Positions 1-7,041 of a stretch of 8,538 bases of DNA are shown piece after piece (the first letter of the stretch is position 1; the number at the start of each line of letters is the position of its first letter). Under the pieces are notes generated by a model. That model saw only the letters and a program-made list of their open reading frames with translations, did not search any database and was not told the DNA's origin. The stretch spans positions 1 through 8,538 of the forward strand of contig JBMOLK010000201.1 of the NCBI GenBank assembly GCA_049325575.1. The letters run 5' to 3'. A program made the position numbers and the translations under genes. Source of the stretch: JBMOLK01 sp049325575 (GTDB lineage Bacteria > Bacillota > Clostridia > Acetivibrionales > Acetivibrionaceae).

Positions 1-1
1 T

Positions 2-46
2 GAATTAAATGGTGGCAGGGGAAAAATAACCTTGGTAGGTTTGTAG
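2..46 (+). CDS. Possible 3' end of an upstream gene (partial)
   Basis: Reading from base 2, the frame is open for 14 codons (ELNGGRGKITLVGL) and stops at TAG 44-46, which would be the tail of a gene starting outside the window. Only this fragment is visible, so no family can be named. The frame starting at base 1 begins with TGA, so a gene ending exactly at bases 1-3 is an alternative. If either is right, the ABC transporter genes lie about 50-95 bases downstream and could share its transcript, since no clear promoter is seen before base 100. Confidence 0.3.
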   Translation, partial: ELNGGRGKITLVGL

Positions 47-99
47 CTGCAGCTGCAGAAAGTGAGTAGGTTACTATACATTAGAAAGAAGGTTTTAGT

Positions 100-1005
100 A
101 TGTATGCTATTGAAATTAACGGATTGAGTAAAACATACGATGGTCGAAGATACGCACTAAATAATTTAAGCTTTTCCATACCACAGGGTGAAATATTTGG
201 CTTTCTTGGCCCCAATGGTTCAGGAAAAACAACAACAGTCCGAATCTTAAACGGTATCCTGTCACAAACAGCAGGTAATGCTTCTATTATGGGAGTAAAT
301 GTTGAAAATAATCCAACAGAGATACATTCTTTTTGTGGCGTTATGACAGAAACGGCACTCCCTTATGAAAATCTTACTGGAGCTGAAAACTTAAGATTTT
401 TCGGTAGTATGCATGGGATATCAGGGAATGAAATAGAGGACCGCAGTGAAAGACTTCTAAAGTCCCTGGATTTATTTGAAGCAAAGGATAAAAAGGTTAG
501 GGCATACAGTACAGGTATGAAGAAGCGGCTATCCCTGGCAAGGGCTCTGCTGCATCATCCGAAAATACTGTTCTTGGACGAACCTACTTCCGGCCTTGAT
601 CCAGAGGCTGCCGTGAATGTTACGGAAATGATTCGAAAGCTGTCTAAGGAACATGGTGTTACAGTATTTTTGTGTACTCACCAGCTTAAGTATGCAGAGG
701 ATATATGTACATTGTACGGGTTTATTCATGACGGTAAAATGCTCGGATTTGGCACTTTTGGGCAGCTTTTAAACACAAAGAACGCAAGCATATATCTTGA
801 AATACGGGGCGATAATATTCCTGAAATAAAAGGGGTAGAGAGTACGAATGACAGCAGGCTTAGAATTCCCATAAAGAATGATGAGGAGGCAGCTTCCGTG
901 GTTCAAGCTATAACTTCAAAGGGCGGCAGGATATATGAAGCAAGGCAGATACACTGGAGTCTTGAAGATTTGTATTTTAGCTATCAAAAGGAGGAGCTAA
1001 GATGA
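100..1005 (+). CDS. ABC transporter ATP-binding protein (NatA-like, ABC-2 exporter type)
   Basis: This 301-residue cytoplasmic ATPase should power export through the permease encoded next to it. Visible motifs are Walker A GPNGSGKT (37-44), signature YSTGMKKRL (136-144), Walker B ILFLDEP (156-162), D-loop SGLDP (164-168) and switch histidine H194. The YSTGMK form of the signature is typical of NatA-like ATPases of ABC-2 exporters. The Q-loop position carries Glu (E84 in GVMTETA) instead of Gln, a variant also known in this subfamily. Residues from about 220 form a C-terminal extension typical of exporter ATPases. Start ATG 100 has AGAAAGAAGG at 83-92, 7 bases upstream. The stop overlaps the permease start as ATGA, implying translational coupling. 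The substrate (ion, peptide, antibiotic or other) cannot be told from sequence. Confidence 0.95.
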   Translation: MYAIEINGLSKTYDGRRYALNNLSFSIPQGEIFGFLGPNGSGKTTTVRILNGILSQTAGNASIMGVNVENNPTEIHSFCGVMTETALPYENLTGAENLRFFGSMHGISGNEIEDRSERLLKSLDLFEAKDKKVRAYSTGMKKRLSLARALLHHPKILFLDEPTSGLDPEAAVNVTEMIRKLSKEHGVTVFLCTHQLKYAEDICTLYGFIHDGKMLGFGTFGQLLNTKNASIYLEIRGDNIPEIKGVESTNDSRLRIPIKNDEEAASVVQAITSKGGRIYEARQIHWSLEDLYFSYQKEELR

Positions 1006-1787
1006 AACAGGTACAAAAAGCCATTATATATAAGGATATGAGAGAAATTACTGCCAGCAAACAAATGCTTATACCTATGGTTGTAGTTCCTCTAATAATG
1101 ATGATGGTCTTGCCGGCAGTCCTTTTAATAGGGGCAAGATTCGGCATAACCGGAATCAACGGTATGGACTTTATGGTAAGGAATCTAAAGGATAAGTTTA
1201 ACTTCGAAAACAATTCTCAACTAATAGTTGAGCTTGGAGTCAACTATATGTTTCCAGCCCTATTCCTTCTGATACCCATTATGGCATCAAGCATAATAGG
1301 GGCCAGCAGTTTCGTAGGGGAGAAAGAGAGAAAGACCCTTGAGTCATTGTTGTATACCCCAATGAGTGTAAGGCAGCTTTTTACCGCCAAGGTAGTAGGT
1401 ACTGCAATTCCGGCATATGTAGTCGCACTTATATCGGTTATAGCTTTTGGAATCATTGTTAATATTGGGGGATGGTTTTACTTTGGCAGACTGATATTTC
1501 CTAATCTTAAATGGATTATCCTTGTTATTTGGGTCGCCCCTGCAGTTACTGTATTGGGAATTGCTTTCATGGTTATTGTTTCGGCCAAAGCGAATACCTT
1601 CCAAGAAGCGCAGCAGATGAGCGGACTTATAGTTGTTCCAGTATTGTTACTCCTTATCGGGCAGGTATCCGGGTTGTTTATGATTAATAACCTGATTTTA
1701 CTTGGCCTAGGGGCAGCCTTATATGTAGTTGATTATGTTTTAATTAAAAATGCAGCAGGTAAATTTGTTCCGGAAAAGCTTTTGTAA
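1002..1787 (+). CDS. ABC-2 type transporter permease
   Basis: This 261-residue integral membrane protein is the partner of the preceding ATPase. I see about six hydrophobic segments, near residues 22-46, 82-103, 131-153, 170-194, 206-226 and 228-248. Between segments 2 and 3 lies GEKERKTLESLLYTPMS (106-122), the cytoplasmic coupling motif of ABC-2 permeases that contacts the ATPase. The EAQQMSG stretch (202-208) before segment 5 is also typical of NatB-like permeases. The ATG at 1002 overlaps the ATPase stop by 4 bases and is preceded by a strong AAAGGAGG (987-994) with 7-base spacing, so the two are made together, probably at equal levels. One permease gene suggests the exporter uses a homodimer. 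The extracytoplasmic loop between segments 1 and 2 is only about 35 residues, shorter than in many NatB proteins. The substrate is unknown. Confidence 0.92.
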   Translation: MKQVQKAIIYKDMREITASKQMLIPMVVVPLIMMMVLPAVLLIGARFGITGINGMDFMVRNLKDKFNFENNSQLIVELGVNYMFPALFLLIPIMASSIIGASSFVGEKERKTLESLLYTPMSVRQLFTAKVVGTAIPAYVVALISVIAFGIIVNIGGWFYFGRLIFPNLKWIILVIWVAPAVTVLGIAFMVIVSAKANTFQEAQQMSGLIVVPVLLLLIGQVSGLFMINNLILLGLGAALYVVDYVLIKNAAGKFVPEKLL

Positions 1788-1814
1788 GCTAACCTGTCAA
1801 CGGAGTAAATTTAA

Positions 1815-1843
1815 CCTTGCGGTCTTAAGGATTATGGTATAAT
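1815..1843 (+). promoter_or_regulatory. Candidate extended -10 promoter for the permease/DUF362 unit
   Basis: TGGTATAAT at 1835-1843 is a perfect TATAAT with the extended -10 TGn. No good -35 is present; TTGCGG at 1817-1822 would leave only a 15-base spacer. Transcription would begin near 1850, giving a leader of about 70 bases before ATG 1922. The 134-base gap after the ABC genes supports a separate transcript, although I see no terminator between the units. Confidence 0.5.
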
Positions 1844-1921
1844 GAGAACTAGTTACAGCATAGTTATTTAAACAAGTGCTTCATGAGTATATAGTGATTG
1901 TGAGGATTTTGTAATATAGAT

Positions 1922-2815
1922 ATGGATACTTTTTTGTATTATTTTATATACATAGCCCTTAATGCCTCTGAAACCTTATGGGATTTAGTTCCTTATGTTT
2001 TGCTAGGAACCATCATAGGGGAAGGGCTTAGATATACAGATTGGACTGTACATATAGTTAAAGGAATCAACAGAACCCCGCTATTATCTGTTTTATTTGC
2101 AATTATTCTTGGTTTGGTATCACCTCTTTGTACCTATGGCACTATCCCCATTGTGCTGCAGTTATATCGTGCCGGAACACCGGTTCCACCTCTGGTAGTG
2201 TTTCTAATATCCTCGTCAATGATGAATCCGCAGCTGTTTATTATGACCTGGGGTGGTATAGGCCTGGAGTTTGCCCTGGTACGGGTGATGATGATAGTAT
2301 TATTTGCAGCTATTATTGGAATTGTTTCACATTTAATTCCGGTATCATGGATAATAAATAAAAGAATTCTAAGCCGGCCTGAATATGATATATATACTCA
2401 CTGTTCCAAGCCAGCCTTTTCGTGGACTGATTACATAAGTCATATTCTAAAAAGTTTTGAGTTTGTCGGCTTTTATATTGTAATAGGTGTTATCCTGGGG
2501 GCTATGGTGGAAATACTTGTACCGGGACACTTGACACAATATTTTTATAAGGCAGGGAATGTCCAATCCATACTATTGGTTTCAATAATAAGTATTCCTA
2601 TATATGTATGCGGTGGAGGAGCAGTTCCTTTTGTCCGGTCACTCATTGAAAACGGTATGAGTAAAGGGGCTGCTGCAGCTTTTTTTAATGTAGGCTCATT
2701 AACCAGATTACAGACAATAATGGCGTTGGCAGTTGTACTTAGACCACTTTGTTTAGTTTTATACATATTTATACTTATTGCATATTCCTTAATTGTTGGT
2801 ATTATATATCGCTAG
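1922..2815 (+). CDS. Predicted permease of the ArsP/YraQ (DUF318, PF03773) type
   Basis: This 297-residue polytopic membrane protein has about eight hydrophobic segments. It matches the DUF318 permease pattern: SPLCTYGTIPIVLQLYRAG (67-85) followed by MMNPQ (100-104), and in the second half IPIYVCGGGAVPFVRSL (225-241) followed by a small-residue helix. Both halves share C-x2-G-x2-P-x8-G, which suggests an internal two-fold repeat. Many family members have a CxCG motif in the first half; here the second Cys is absent (C70-T-Y-G). Characterised relatives include ArsP, which exports organic arsenicals, but no arsenic genes are nearby and substrate transfer is not justified. ATG 1922 is preceded by GAGGA at 1902-1906, an unusually long 15-base spacing, and the frame is closed upstream by TGA 1901, so translation may be weak. 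It is probably co-transcribed with the DUF362 gene 31 bases downstream. Confidence 0.85.
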   Translation: MDTFLYYFIYIALNASETLWDLVPYVLLGTIIGEGLRYTDWTVHIVKGINRTPLLSVLFAIILGLVSPLCTYGTIPIVLQLYRAGTPVPPLVVFLISSSMMNPQLFIMTWGGIGLEFALVRVMMIVLFAAIIGIVSHLIPVSWIINKRILSRPEYDIYTHCSKPAFSWTDYISHILKSFEFVGFYIVIGVILGAMVEILVPGHLTQYFYKAGNVQSILLVSIISIPIYVCGGGAVPFVRSLIENGMSKGAAAAFFNVGSLTRLQTIMALAVVLRPLCLVLYIFILIAYSLIVGIIYR

Positions 2816-2846
2816 TAGAAATAGTAGAAAGTTTAGGGGGAGAGGT

Positions 2847-4430
2847 ATGAAGGTTAAGATTATACGGATCAAGATTGTTAAGAGAATTTTGCTGATATTT
2901 CTGGGTTCGATTTTGTTAATAGTCTCCATTGGTTATAAATTTGGGTACTTTAATGAATTATTAAATACTTATCAAGAGAAAAAGATTGTTAATGATCTAA
3001 AAAATTCAGACGGTTTTGTGGATGAAGAGTCTACAGCTTCAGTTATTAATGGGGAAGGTGTAGATGTGGAAACTACTGCATCAATAGATGATGAAGTCGG
3101 ATCAAAACAGCAAAACAATAATCAAATAACCGTGCCGGAATCAGTAGTAAACGACGGATCACTGGTGTCAATAGTTCAGTCATCCAAACAGTTTTATCAA
3201 GATATAACTGACGATGAAATCAGAGAAATGGTGCGGCAGGCGGTAACCCTTGCCGGAGGGTTTAAGGGGTTTATCAAGGATCATCAGGTGGTTGTCTTAA
3301 AGCCCAACCTGGTACAGATGCACGTAGACTCAACCGGCGATTTATTTACAAGGGAGTTTAATGGAATCACCACCGACTGGCGTGTTACAAAAGCAGTTGT
3401 TGAACTTGTGAGGGAGTATAACCCCAATGGTAAAGTTTATATTATGGAAGGTTCAGCAGGGGATAAAACAAGGGATGTAATGAATTATTTGAACTATACT
3501 CATGACTACATACCGGGAGTTGATGAGTTTATTGCTATAGAGGAAGACAGTGGGGAGTGGCAGGAGCTTGATTCACCAGCTCTTATAAAGTATAGTTTGC
3601 CAAATGGCTTGCTGCATAAGGAGTATTATCTTAATAGAAAGTATTATGAGGCTGATATTCTAATCAGTATACCTACATTAAAAACCAATTCCGGAGCTGT
3701 AGTAACAGGTGGTATTAAAAATGTAAGTATTGGAGCAACACCTGCCAATATATATGGTTTATCTCAAAATAGCTTAAGCAGAACTAAAATGGTTTCACAT
3801 AGAATTGTTGATGGAGAGCTTGACAAGTGGATTCATGACTATTATTTGTGCAGGCCTGTTCAATTTGTCGTTATAGATGGCCTGGTGGGTTTTCAGAACG
3901 GCCCCGTACCTATGGGCAGAAAGAATATAAGTTCAGACAAAATGAATATGAGGCTCGTTATGGCCGGCAGGGATGCAGTGGCTGTGGATGCGGTGGAAGC
4001 ATTGGTCACCGGTTGGGACCCATTATCAATTGCTTATTTAGGGTATCTTAACAAAAGCTTCATGGGTAATCTGGATACTGCAAGAATTACAGTAGCAGGA
4101 AAGAATGTGGATGAAGTGAGAAAGGATTTCTCAAACAGGTTTCCAAAGCTGGGAGGGTTAAGGATAACCGATAGGGAAGGCCCGGAGTTTTCTATTAATG
4201 AGAACACAGTGAATGAGGATAAGGTTGATATTAAGCTGGAAGCTGATGAAGAGACTATTAAGGTGGAAATATATATTGATGGGCGGCTGCATGCTGCTAT
4301 ACCGGCTCCTCTACATAAGGATATTTCCATTGATATAACTGATCTGCCGAAAGGTAAGCATCTTGTTAGTGTATACTGCTTCGATCGCTACCTGAATCGG
4401 TCTTTCAAGACCTTGGAGATTAGCAGGTAG
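2847..4430 (+). CDS. Membrane-anchored DUF362 protein with C-terminal Ig-like segment
   Basis: This 527-residue protein has a basic N-terminus and one hydrophobic helix (about 12-30) that should anchor it with the body outside the membrane. An acidic, Ser/Thr/Asn-rich linker (about 50-105) follows. The DUF362 (PF04015) core spans about 147-427, with VVLKPNL (149-155), ISIPTLKTNS (273-282), the GGIKN stretch (288-292), DGLVGFQNGP (344-353) and the GRDAVAVDAVEAL stretch (374-386). The last 65 or so residues look like a beta-sandwich of the Ig-like type (VEIYIDGRLH...LPKGKHLVSVYCFD). DUF362 function is not established; this copy has only two Cys and no ferredoxin-type cluster motif. I chose ATG 2847 because AGGGGG (2835-2840) sits 6 bases upstream; the longer frame from TTG 2793 overlaps the permease and has no good ribosome binding site. 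It lies 31 bases after the permease and ends before a strong terminator. Confidence 0.85.
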   Translation: MKVKIIRIKIVKRILLIFLGSILLIVSIGYKFGYFNELLNTYQEKKIVNDLKNSDGFVDEESTASVINGEGVDVETTASIDDEVGSKQQNNNQITVPESVVNDGSLVSIVQSSKQFYQDITDDEIREMVRQAVTLAGGFKGFIKDHQVVVLKPNLVQMHVDSTGDLFTREFNGITTDWRVTKAVVELVREYNPNGKVYIMEGSAGDKTRDVMNYLNYTHDYIPGVDEFIAIEEDSGEWQELDSPALIKYSLPNGLLHKEYYLNRKYYEADILISIPTLKTNSGAVVTGGIKNVSIGATPANIYGLSQNSLSRTKMVSHRIVDGELDKWIHDYYLCRPVQFVVIDGLVGFQNGPVPMGRKNISSDKMNMRLVMAGRDAVAVDAVEALVTGWDPLSIAYLGYLNKSFMGNLDTARITVAGKNVDEVRKDFSNRFPKLGGLRITDREGPEFSINENTVNEDKVDIKLEADEETIKVEIYIDGRLHAAIPAPLHKDISIDITDLPKGKHLVSVYCFDRYLNRSFKTLEISR

Positions 4431-4526
4431 GCATACCTAATAGAAGTTGCTCTAATTGATTTATATTGAAAGAAACTTGTGTTTGGACTTTTACCAACTG
4501 GAATGCGCCATACTGGTCACACATGA

Positions 4527-4563
4527 AAAAGAGTGCAGCAGACTGATTCTGCTGCACTCTTTT
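4527..4563 (+). terminator. Strong intrinsic terminator, potentially bidirectional
   Basis: A perfect 16-bp stem (arms 4527-4542 and 4548-4563) closes on the 5-base loop CTGAT. Its core GAGTGCAGCAGA is GC-containing, and the arms end in A and T runs, so the hairpin has a T tract on either strand. It lies 97 bases after the DUF362 stop and should end that transcript. Confidence 0.85.
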
Positions 4564-5125
4564 GTAATTTATGTAAAGTAACCAATATTCTTACTCCTCC
4601 TTGTTGTAATAAATCTTCTAGAAACACTTTGTAAACTTAGTTGCTTACATAGTTTATACTAAAACAGAATAACGTCTTATTCGACATTCTTTTAAGGAAT
4701 CCTCTAAATTTAAAGCTTTGTTTGCAATTTTAAAAACCACGTTTTAGATCTATGCTTAAGTTGGTAATTAAATGAGTAAGATAATAAATGTATAACGGGA
4801 AATTTGAAGTGTTGTTTAAATTTCAGGAAAGATTTACACTGGGCTTTTTATGGCTGAAGTTTAGTACCTGATGTGGTATAATTATTATATCCTGTATATT
4901 AGTTGATTTGTGCCTATGTAATATATGGCAGTGTTGTTTATTAGTAACGTGTATTTGGAAAAGCAGTATAGTCCTGAAACTATTTGTTTTAAGCTGACAC
5001 TAAGCATTGTAAAGGGATTTTTATAGACTGCATATATAATACTTTTGTAATTGCTATTAAATAAGCCAAACTGAAATAAGACAACTAAGAACGGAAAATT
5101 ACAATTTAGCAGGGAGTGTATATGC
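4564..5125. other. Long intergenic region without a convincing gene
   Basis: These 562 bases separate the DUF362 terminator from the acyl ligase. They hold an extended -10 promoter (see 4854-4882), a small hairpin GAATAA-CGTC-TTATTC (4667-4682), a second TATAAT (5035-5040) without a properly spaced -35, and a perfect Shine-Dalgarno-like AAGGAGGAG on the minus strand (4594-4602). No long frame reads like protein, no riboswitch class is recognisable, and no tRNA or insertion sequence end is seen. A minus-strand frame of 121 codons (4885-5250) overlaps the ligase start and is a composition artefact. Confidence 0.6.
4854..4882 (+). promoter_or_regulatory. Candidate extended -10 promoter for the acyl ligase gene
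   Basis: TGGTATAAT at 4874-4882 is the same extended -10 as that before the DUF318 permease; CTGAAG at 4854-4859 with a 17-base spacer is a poor -35. Transcription would begin near 4889, giving a long leader of about 235 bases before ATG 5126. Just upstream of the -10, TTAGTACCTG (4861-4870) resembles one half of a FapR operator. A nearer TATAAT at 5035-5040 is an alternative, but its best -35 (TTGTAA 5007-5012) leaves a 22-base spacer. Confidence 0.5.
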
Positions 5126-6853
5126 ATGCCTTTAAAACCCTTATATAAGGTTAGAAACATTAAAAATTTAAAAGATATGATTGAACAGAGTGAGAAGTTA
5201 TTTGGAAGTAAAGAGGCCTTTTTAGTTAAAGAAAAGGATAATAGGTACAAGGGAATATTGTATACCCAGTTTAAAAAAGATATTGATTGCCTTGGAGCCG
5301 CCTTGGTTAGCCTGGGCTTAAAAGATAAATTTATTGCAGTTATAGGTGAGAACAGGTATGAGTGGTGCGTAACATACCTGTCAACTGTTAATGGTGTAGG
5401 TGTAATTGTTCCTATGGATAAGGAACTGCCTGCGCAGGAAATTCAGAATCTTTTGACAAGGTGTAATGCTGGTGCTGTTGTATTTTCGGATAAAGTAGCA
5501 GACAAAGTAAGAGAGTCTTCCGAAAGCTTGGACTCGGTTAAGTTCTTTATCAATATGGACGCTAAAGAGGATAGTGACCAATTCCTATCGTTCAATAGAC
5601 TGGTTGAAAAAGGTAGAGAGCTTACAGATAATGGAGACAGGTCTTATCTTGATGCAAAGATTGACAGTGAGAAAATGAGCGTACTTCTATTTACTTCCGG
5701 AACTACTGAAAATGCAAAGGGAGTAATGCTTTCTCACAGTAATATATGTTCAAATATTACTTCGGTATGTTCTACAGTTTATATTGACAGCAGCGATTCT
5801 TCGCTTTCTATTTTGCCTCTTCACCATACTTATGAATGTACACTGGGGTTTTTATTACTCATGTATAATGGAGGCAGGGTGTCTTTTAGTGAAGGCCTTA
5901 AACACATTGCGAAGAACCTGAAGGAGGTGAGGCCCACTCTTTTGATTTCAGTACCTCTTTTGCTCGAAAATGTTTATGGTAAAATATGGGAGCAGCTAGA
6001 TAAGAAGAGAGGGATGAAGACTTTATTCAGGGCTTTGGTTGCAATAAGCAGTTTCATTAATAAAGTATTTAAGCTGGACGTTAGAAGAAAATTGTTTAAG
6101 AGGATACATGAAAATCTGGGGGGTAGAGTAAGACTTGTTATCACAGGTGCTGCGGCCATAGATCCGGATGTTTCAAAGGGCTTTAGAAGAATGGGAATAC
6201 CTGTGCTTCAGGGATACGGGCTCACTGAATGTTCACCGCTTGTAACAGGAAACAGGGATAATGAATTTGTTGACAGTTCCATAGGTATTCCTATACCAGG
6301 GGTAGAAGTTAAAATAGACAACCCGGATGAGCATGGAATTGGAGAGATACTTGTAAAAGGTCACAATGTAATGTTGGGCTACTTTAAGAATGAAGAGGCT
6401 ACAAGGAACACCATAAGAGACGGGTGGTTTCATACAGGTGATCTTGGCAAGAAAGATAAATACGGTTTTTTCTATATTACAGGCAGAAGTAAAAACGTAA
6501 TTGTAACAAAAAATGGTAAGAACATTTTTCCTGAGGAATTGGAAGCCTACATTAATAAGAGCCCATATGTGAAGGAGTCTCTGGTTTATGGGAACTTTGA
6601 CAAGGTATCGGGTGAAACACAAGTTTGTGCGCAGATTTTCCCCAATTTGGAGGCTTTTAAAGAGAGATTTAAAGTAGTCAGCGTTTCGAGAGAACAGATC
6701 TTAGAAGTTTTTAGTGAAGTTATTAAAAGTGTGAACAGGAATATACCTATATATAAACGTGTTCGGCAGTTTTCAATCCGTGATATGGAGTTTGTGAAGA
6801 CTACAACAAAAAAGATTAAGAGGTATGTAGAGATAGGTAATCTGAATAGTTGA
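5126..6853 (+). CDS. AMP-forming fatty-acyl ligase (long-chain acyl-CoA or acyl-ACP synthetase family)
   Basis: This 575-residue enzyme of the adenylate-forming superfamily should activate a fatty acid with ATP to acyl-AMP and pass it to CoA or acyl carrier protein. Motifs in order: P-loop TSGTTENAKGV (190-200), whose ENA replaces the usual GxP as in many clostridial members; LPLHHTYE (230-237); GYGLTECSP (363-371), where the Glu helps bind ATP/Mg; GWFHTGDL (433-440) with ribose-binding D439; hinge-region GRSKNVIVTKNGKNIFPEELE (453-472, R454); and C-terminal TTTKKIKR (559-566), with K563 in the place of the adenylation lysine. The length fits FadD-like ligases. There is no membrane segment, so it is cytoplasmic or peripheral. 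AGGGAG (5111-5116) is 9 bases before ATG 5126; a competing ATG at 5122 is out of frame. It stands alone between terminators, so substrate and acceptor cannot be inferred from neighbours. Confidence 0.92.
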   Translation: MPLKPLYKVRNIKNLKDMIEQSEKLFGSKEAFLVKEKDNRYKGILYTQFKKDIDCLGAALVSLGLKDKFIAVIGENRYEWCVTYLSTVNGVGVIVPMDKELPAQEIQNLLTRCNAGAVVFSDKVADKVRESSESLDSVKFFINMDAKEDSDQFLSFNRLVEKGRELTDNGDRSYLDAKIDSEKMSVLLFTSGTTENAKGVMLSHSNICSNITSVCSTVYIDSSDSSLSILPLHHTYECTLGFLLLMYNGGRVSFSEGLKHIAKNLKEVRPTLLISVPLLLENVYGKIWEQLDKKRGMKTLFRALVAISSFINKVFKLDVRRKLFKRIHENLGGRVRLVITGAAAIDPDVSKGFRRMGIPVLQGYGLTECSPLVTGNRDNEFVDSSIGIPIPGVEVKIDNPDEHGIGEILVKGHNVMLGYFKNEEATRNTIRDGWFHTGDLGKKDKYGFFYITGRSKNVIVTKNGKNIFPEELEAYINKSPYVKESLVYGNFDKVSGETQVCAQIFPNLEAFKERFKVVSVSREQILEVFSEVIKSVNRNIPIYKRVRQFSIRDMEFVKTTTKKIKRYVEIGNLNS

Positions 6854-6886
6854 GCTCAAAAAGCTGAAGCTATGGGAATATATGTG

Positions 6887-6925
6887 ATAAAGGTATCTTG
6901 GAGTAAAGTCCCAAGGTACCTTTAT
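6887..6925 (+). terminator. Intrinsic terminator after the acyl ligase
   Basis: A 15-bp stem (6887-6901 with 6911-6925, including one G-U pair at 6896/6916) closes on a 9-base loop and runs into TTTATTTATT (6921-6930). The T tract is interrupted, but the stem is long. It begins 34 bases after the ligase stop and isolates that gene from the next promoter. Confidence 0.75.
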
Positions 6926-7012
6926 TTATTGGCTTTGAACAAGTAAAATTCTAAAATGGGTTGAATTCAAGCTTTTAATTATGTTTTAAGCTTAAAATAA
7001 ACTTGTAATTTA

Positions 7013-7041
7013 TTGACAAACAAACAATTGTTATATAACAT
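7013..7041 (+). promoter_or_regulatory. Consensus sigma-A promoter of the YcxB-like gene
   Basis: TTGACA (7013-7018) and TAACAT (7036-7041) are separated by exactly 17 bases. Transcription should start near 7048, giving a leader of about 72 bases before ATG 7120. The spacer and -10 contain palindromes AACAATTGTT (7023-7032) and TGTTATATAACA (7029-7040), possible operator sites. The neighbourhood upstream is very AT-rich, which may aid polymerase binding. Confidence 0.75.

Noticed and set aside
47..64. CTGCAGCTGCAG palindrome upstream of the ABC genes
   Set aside because: It is a short GC-rich repeat of CTGCAG with no hairpin-plus-T-run or promoter placement to suggest a role.
1811..1830. TTTAACC...GGTCTTAA as a FapR-type operator before the DUF318 permease
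   Set aside because: The symmetry is imperfect, the spacing is off and the downstream gene has no lipid link.
2793..2846. Longer N-terminus for the DUF362 protein from TTG 2793
   Set aside because: It would overlap the permease by 23 bases and add 18 residues, whereas ATG 2847 has a strong, well-spaced ribosome binding site directly before the basic residues and membrane anchor.
4885..5250. Minus-strand frame of 121 codons before and into the acyl ligase
   Set aside because: It overlaps the ligase start, is rich in Leu/Phe/Ser/Asn as expected from reversed AT-rich DNA, and matches no family pattern.
6233..6622. Minus-strand frame of 129 codons inside the acyl ligase
   Set aside because: It is fully antisense to conserved ligase motifs and has no independent coding signal.
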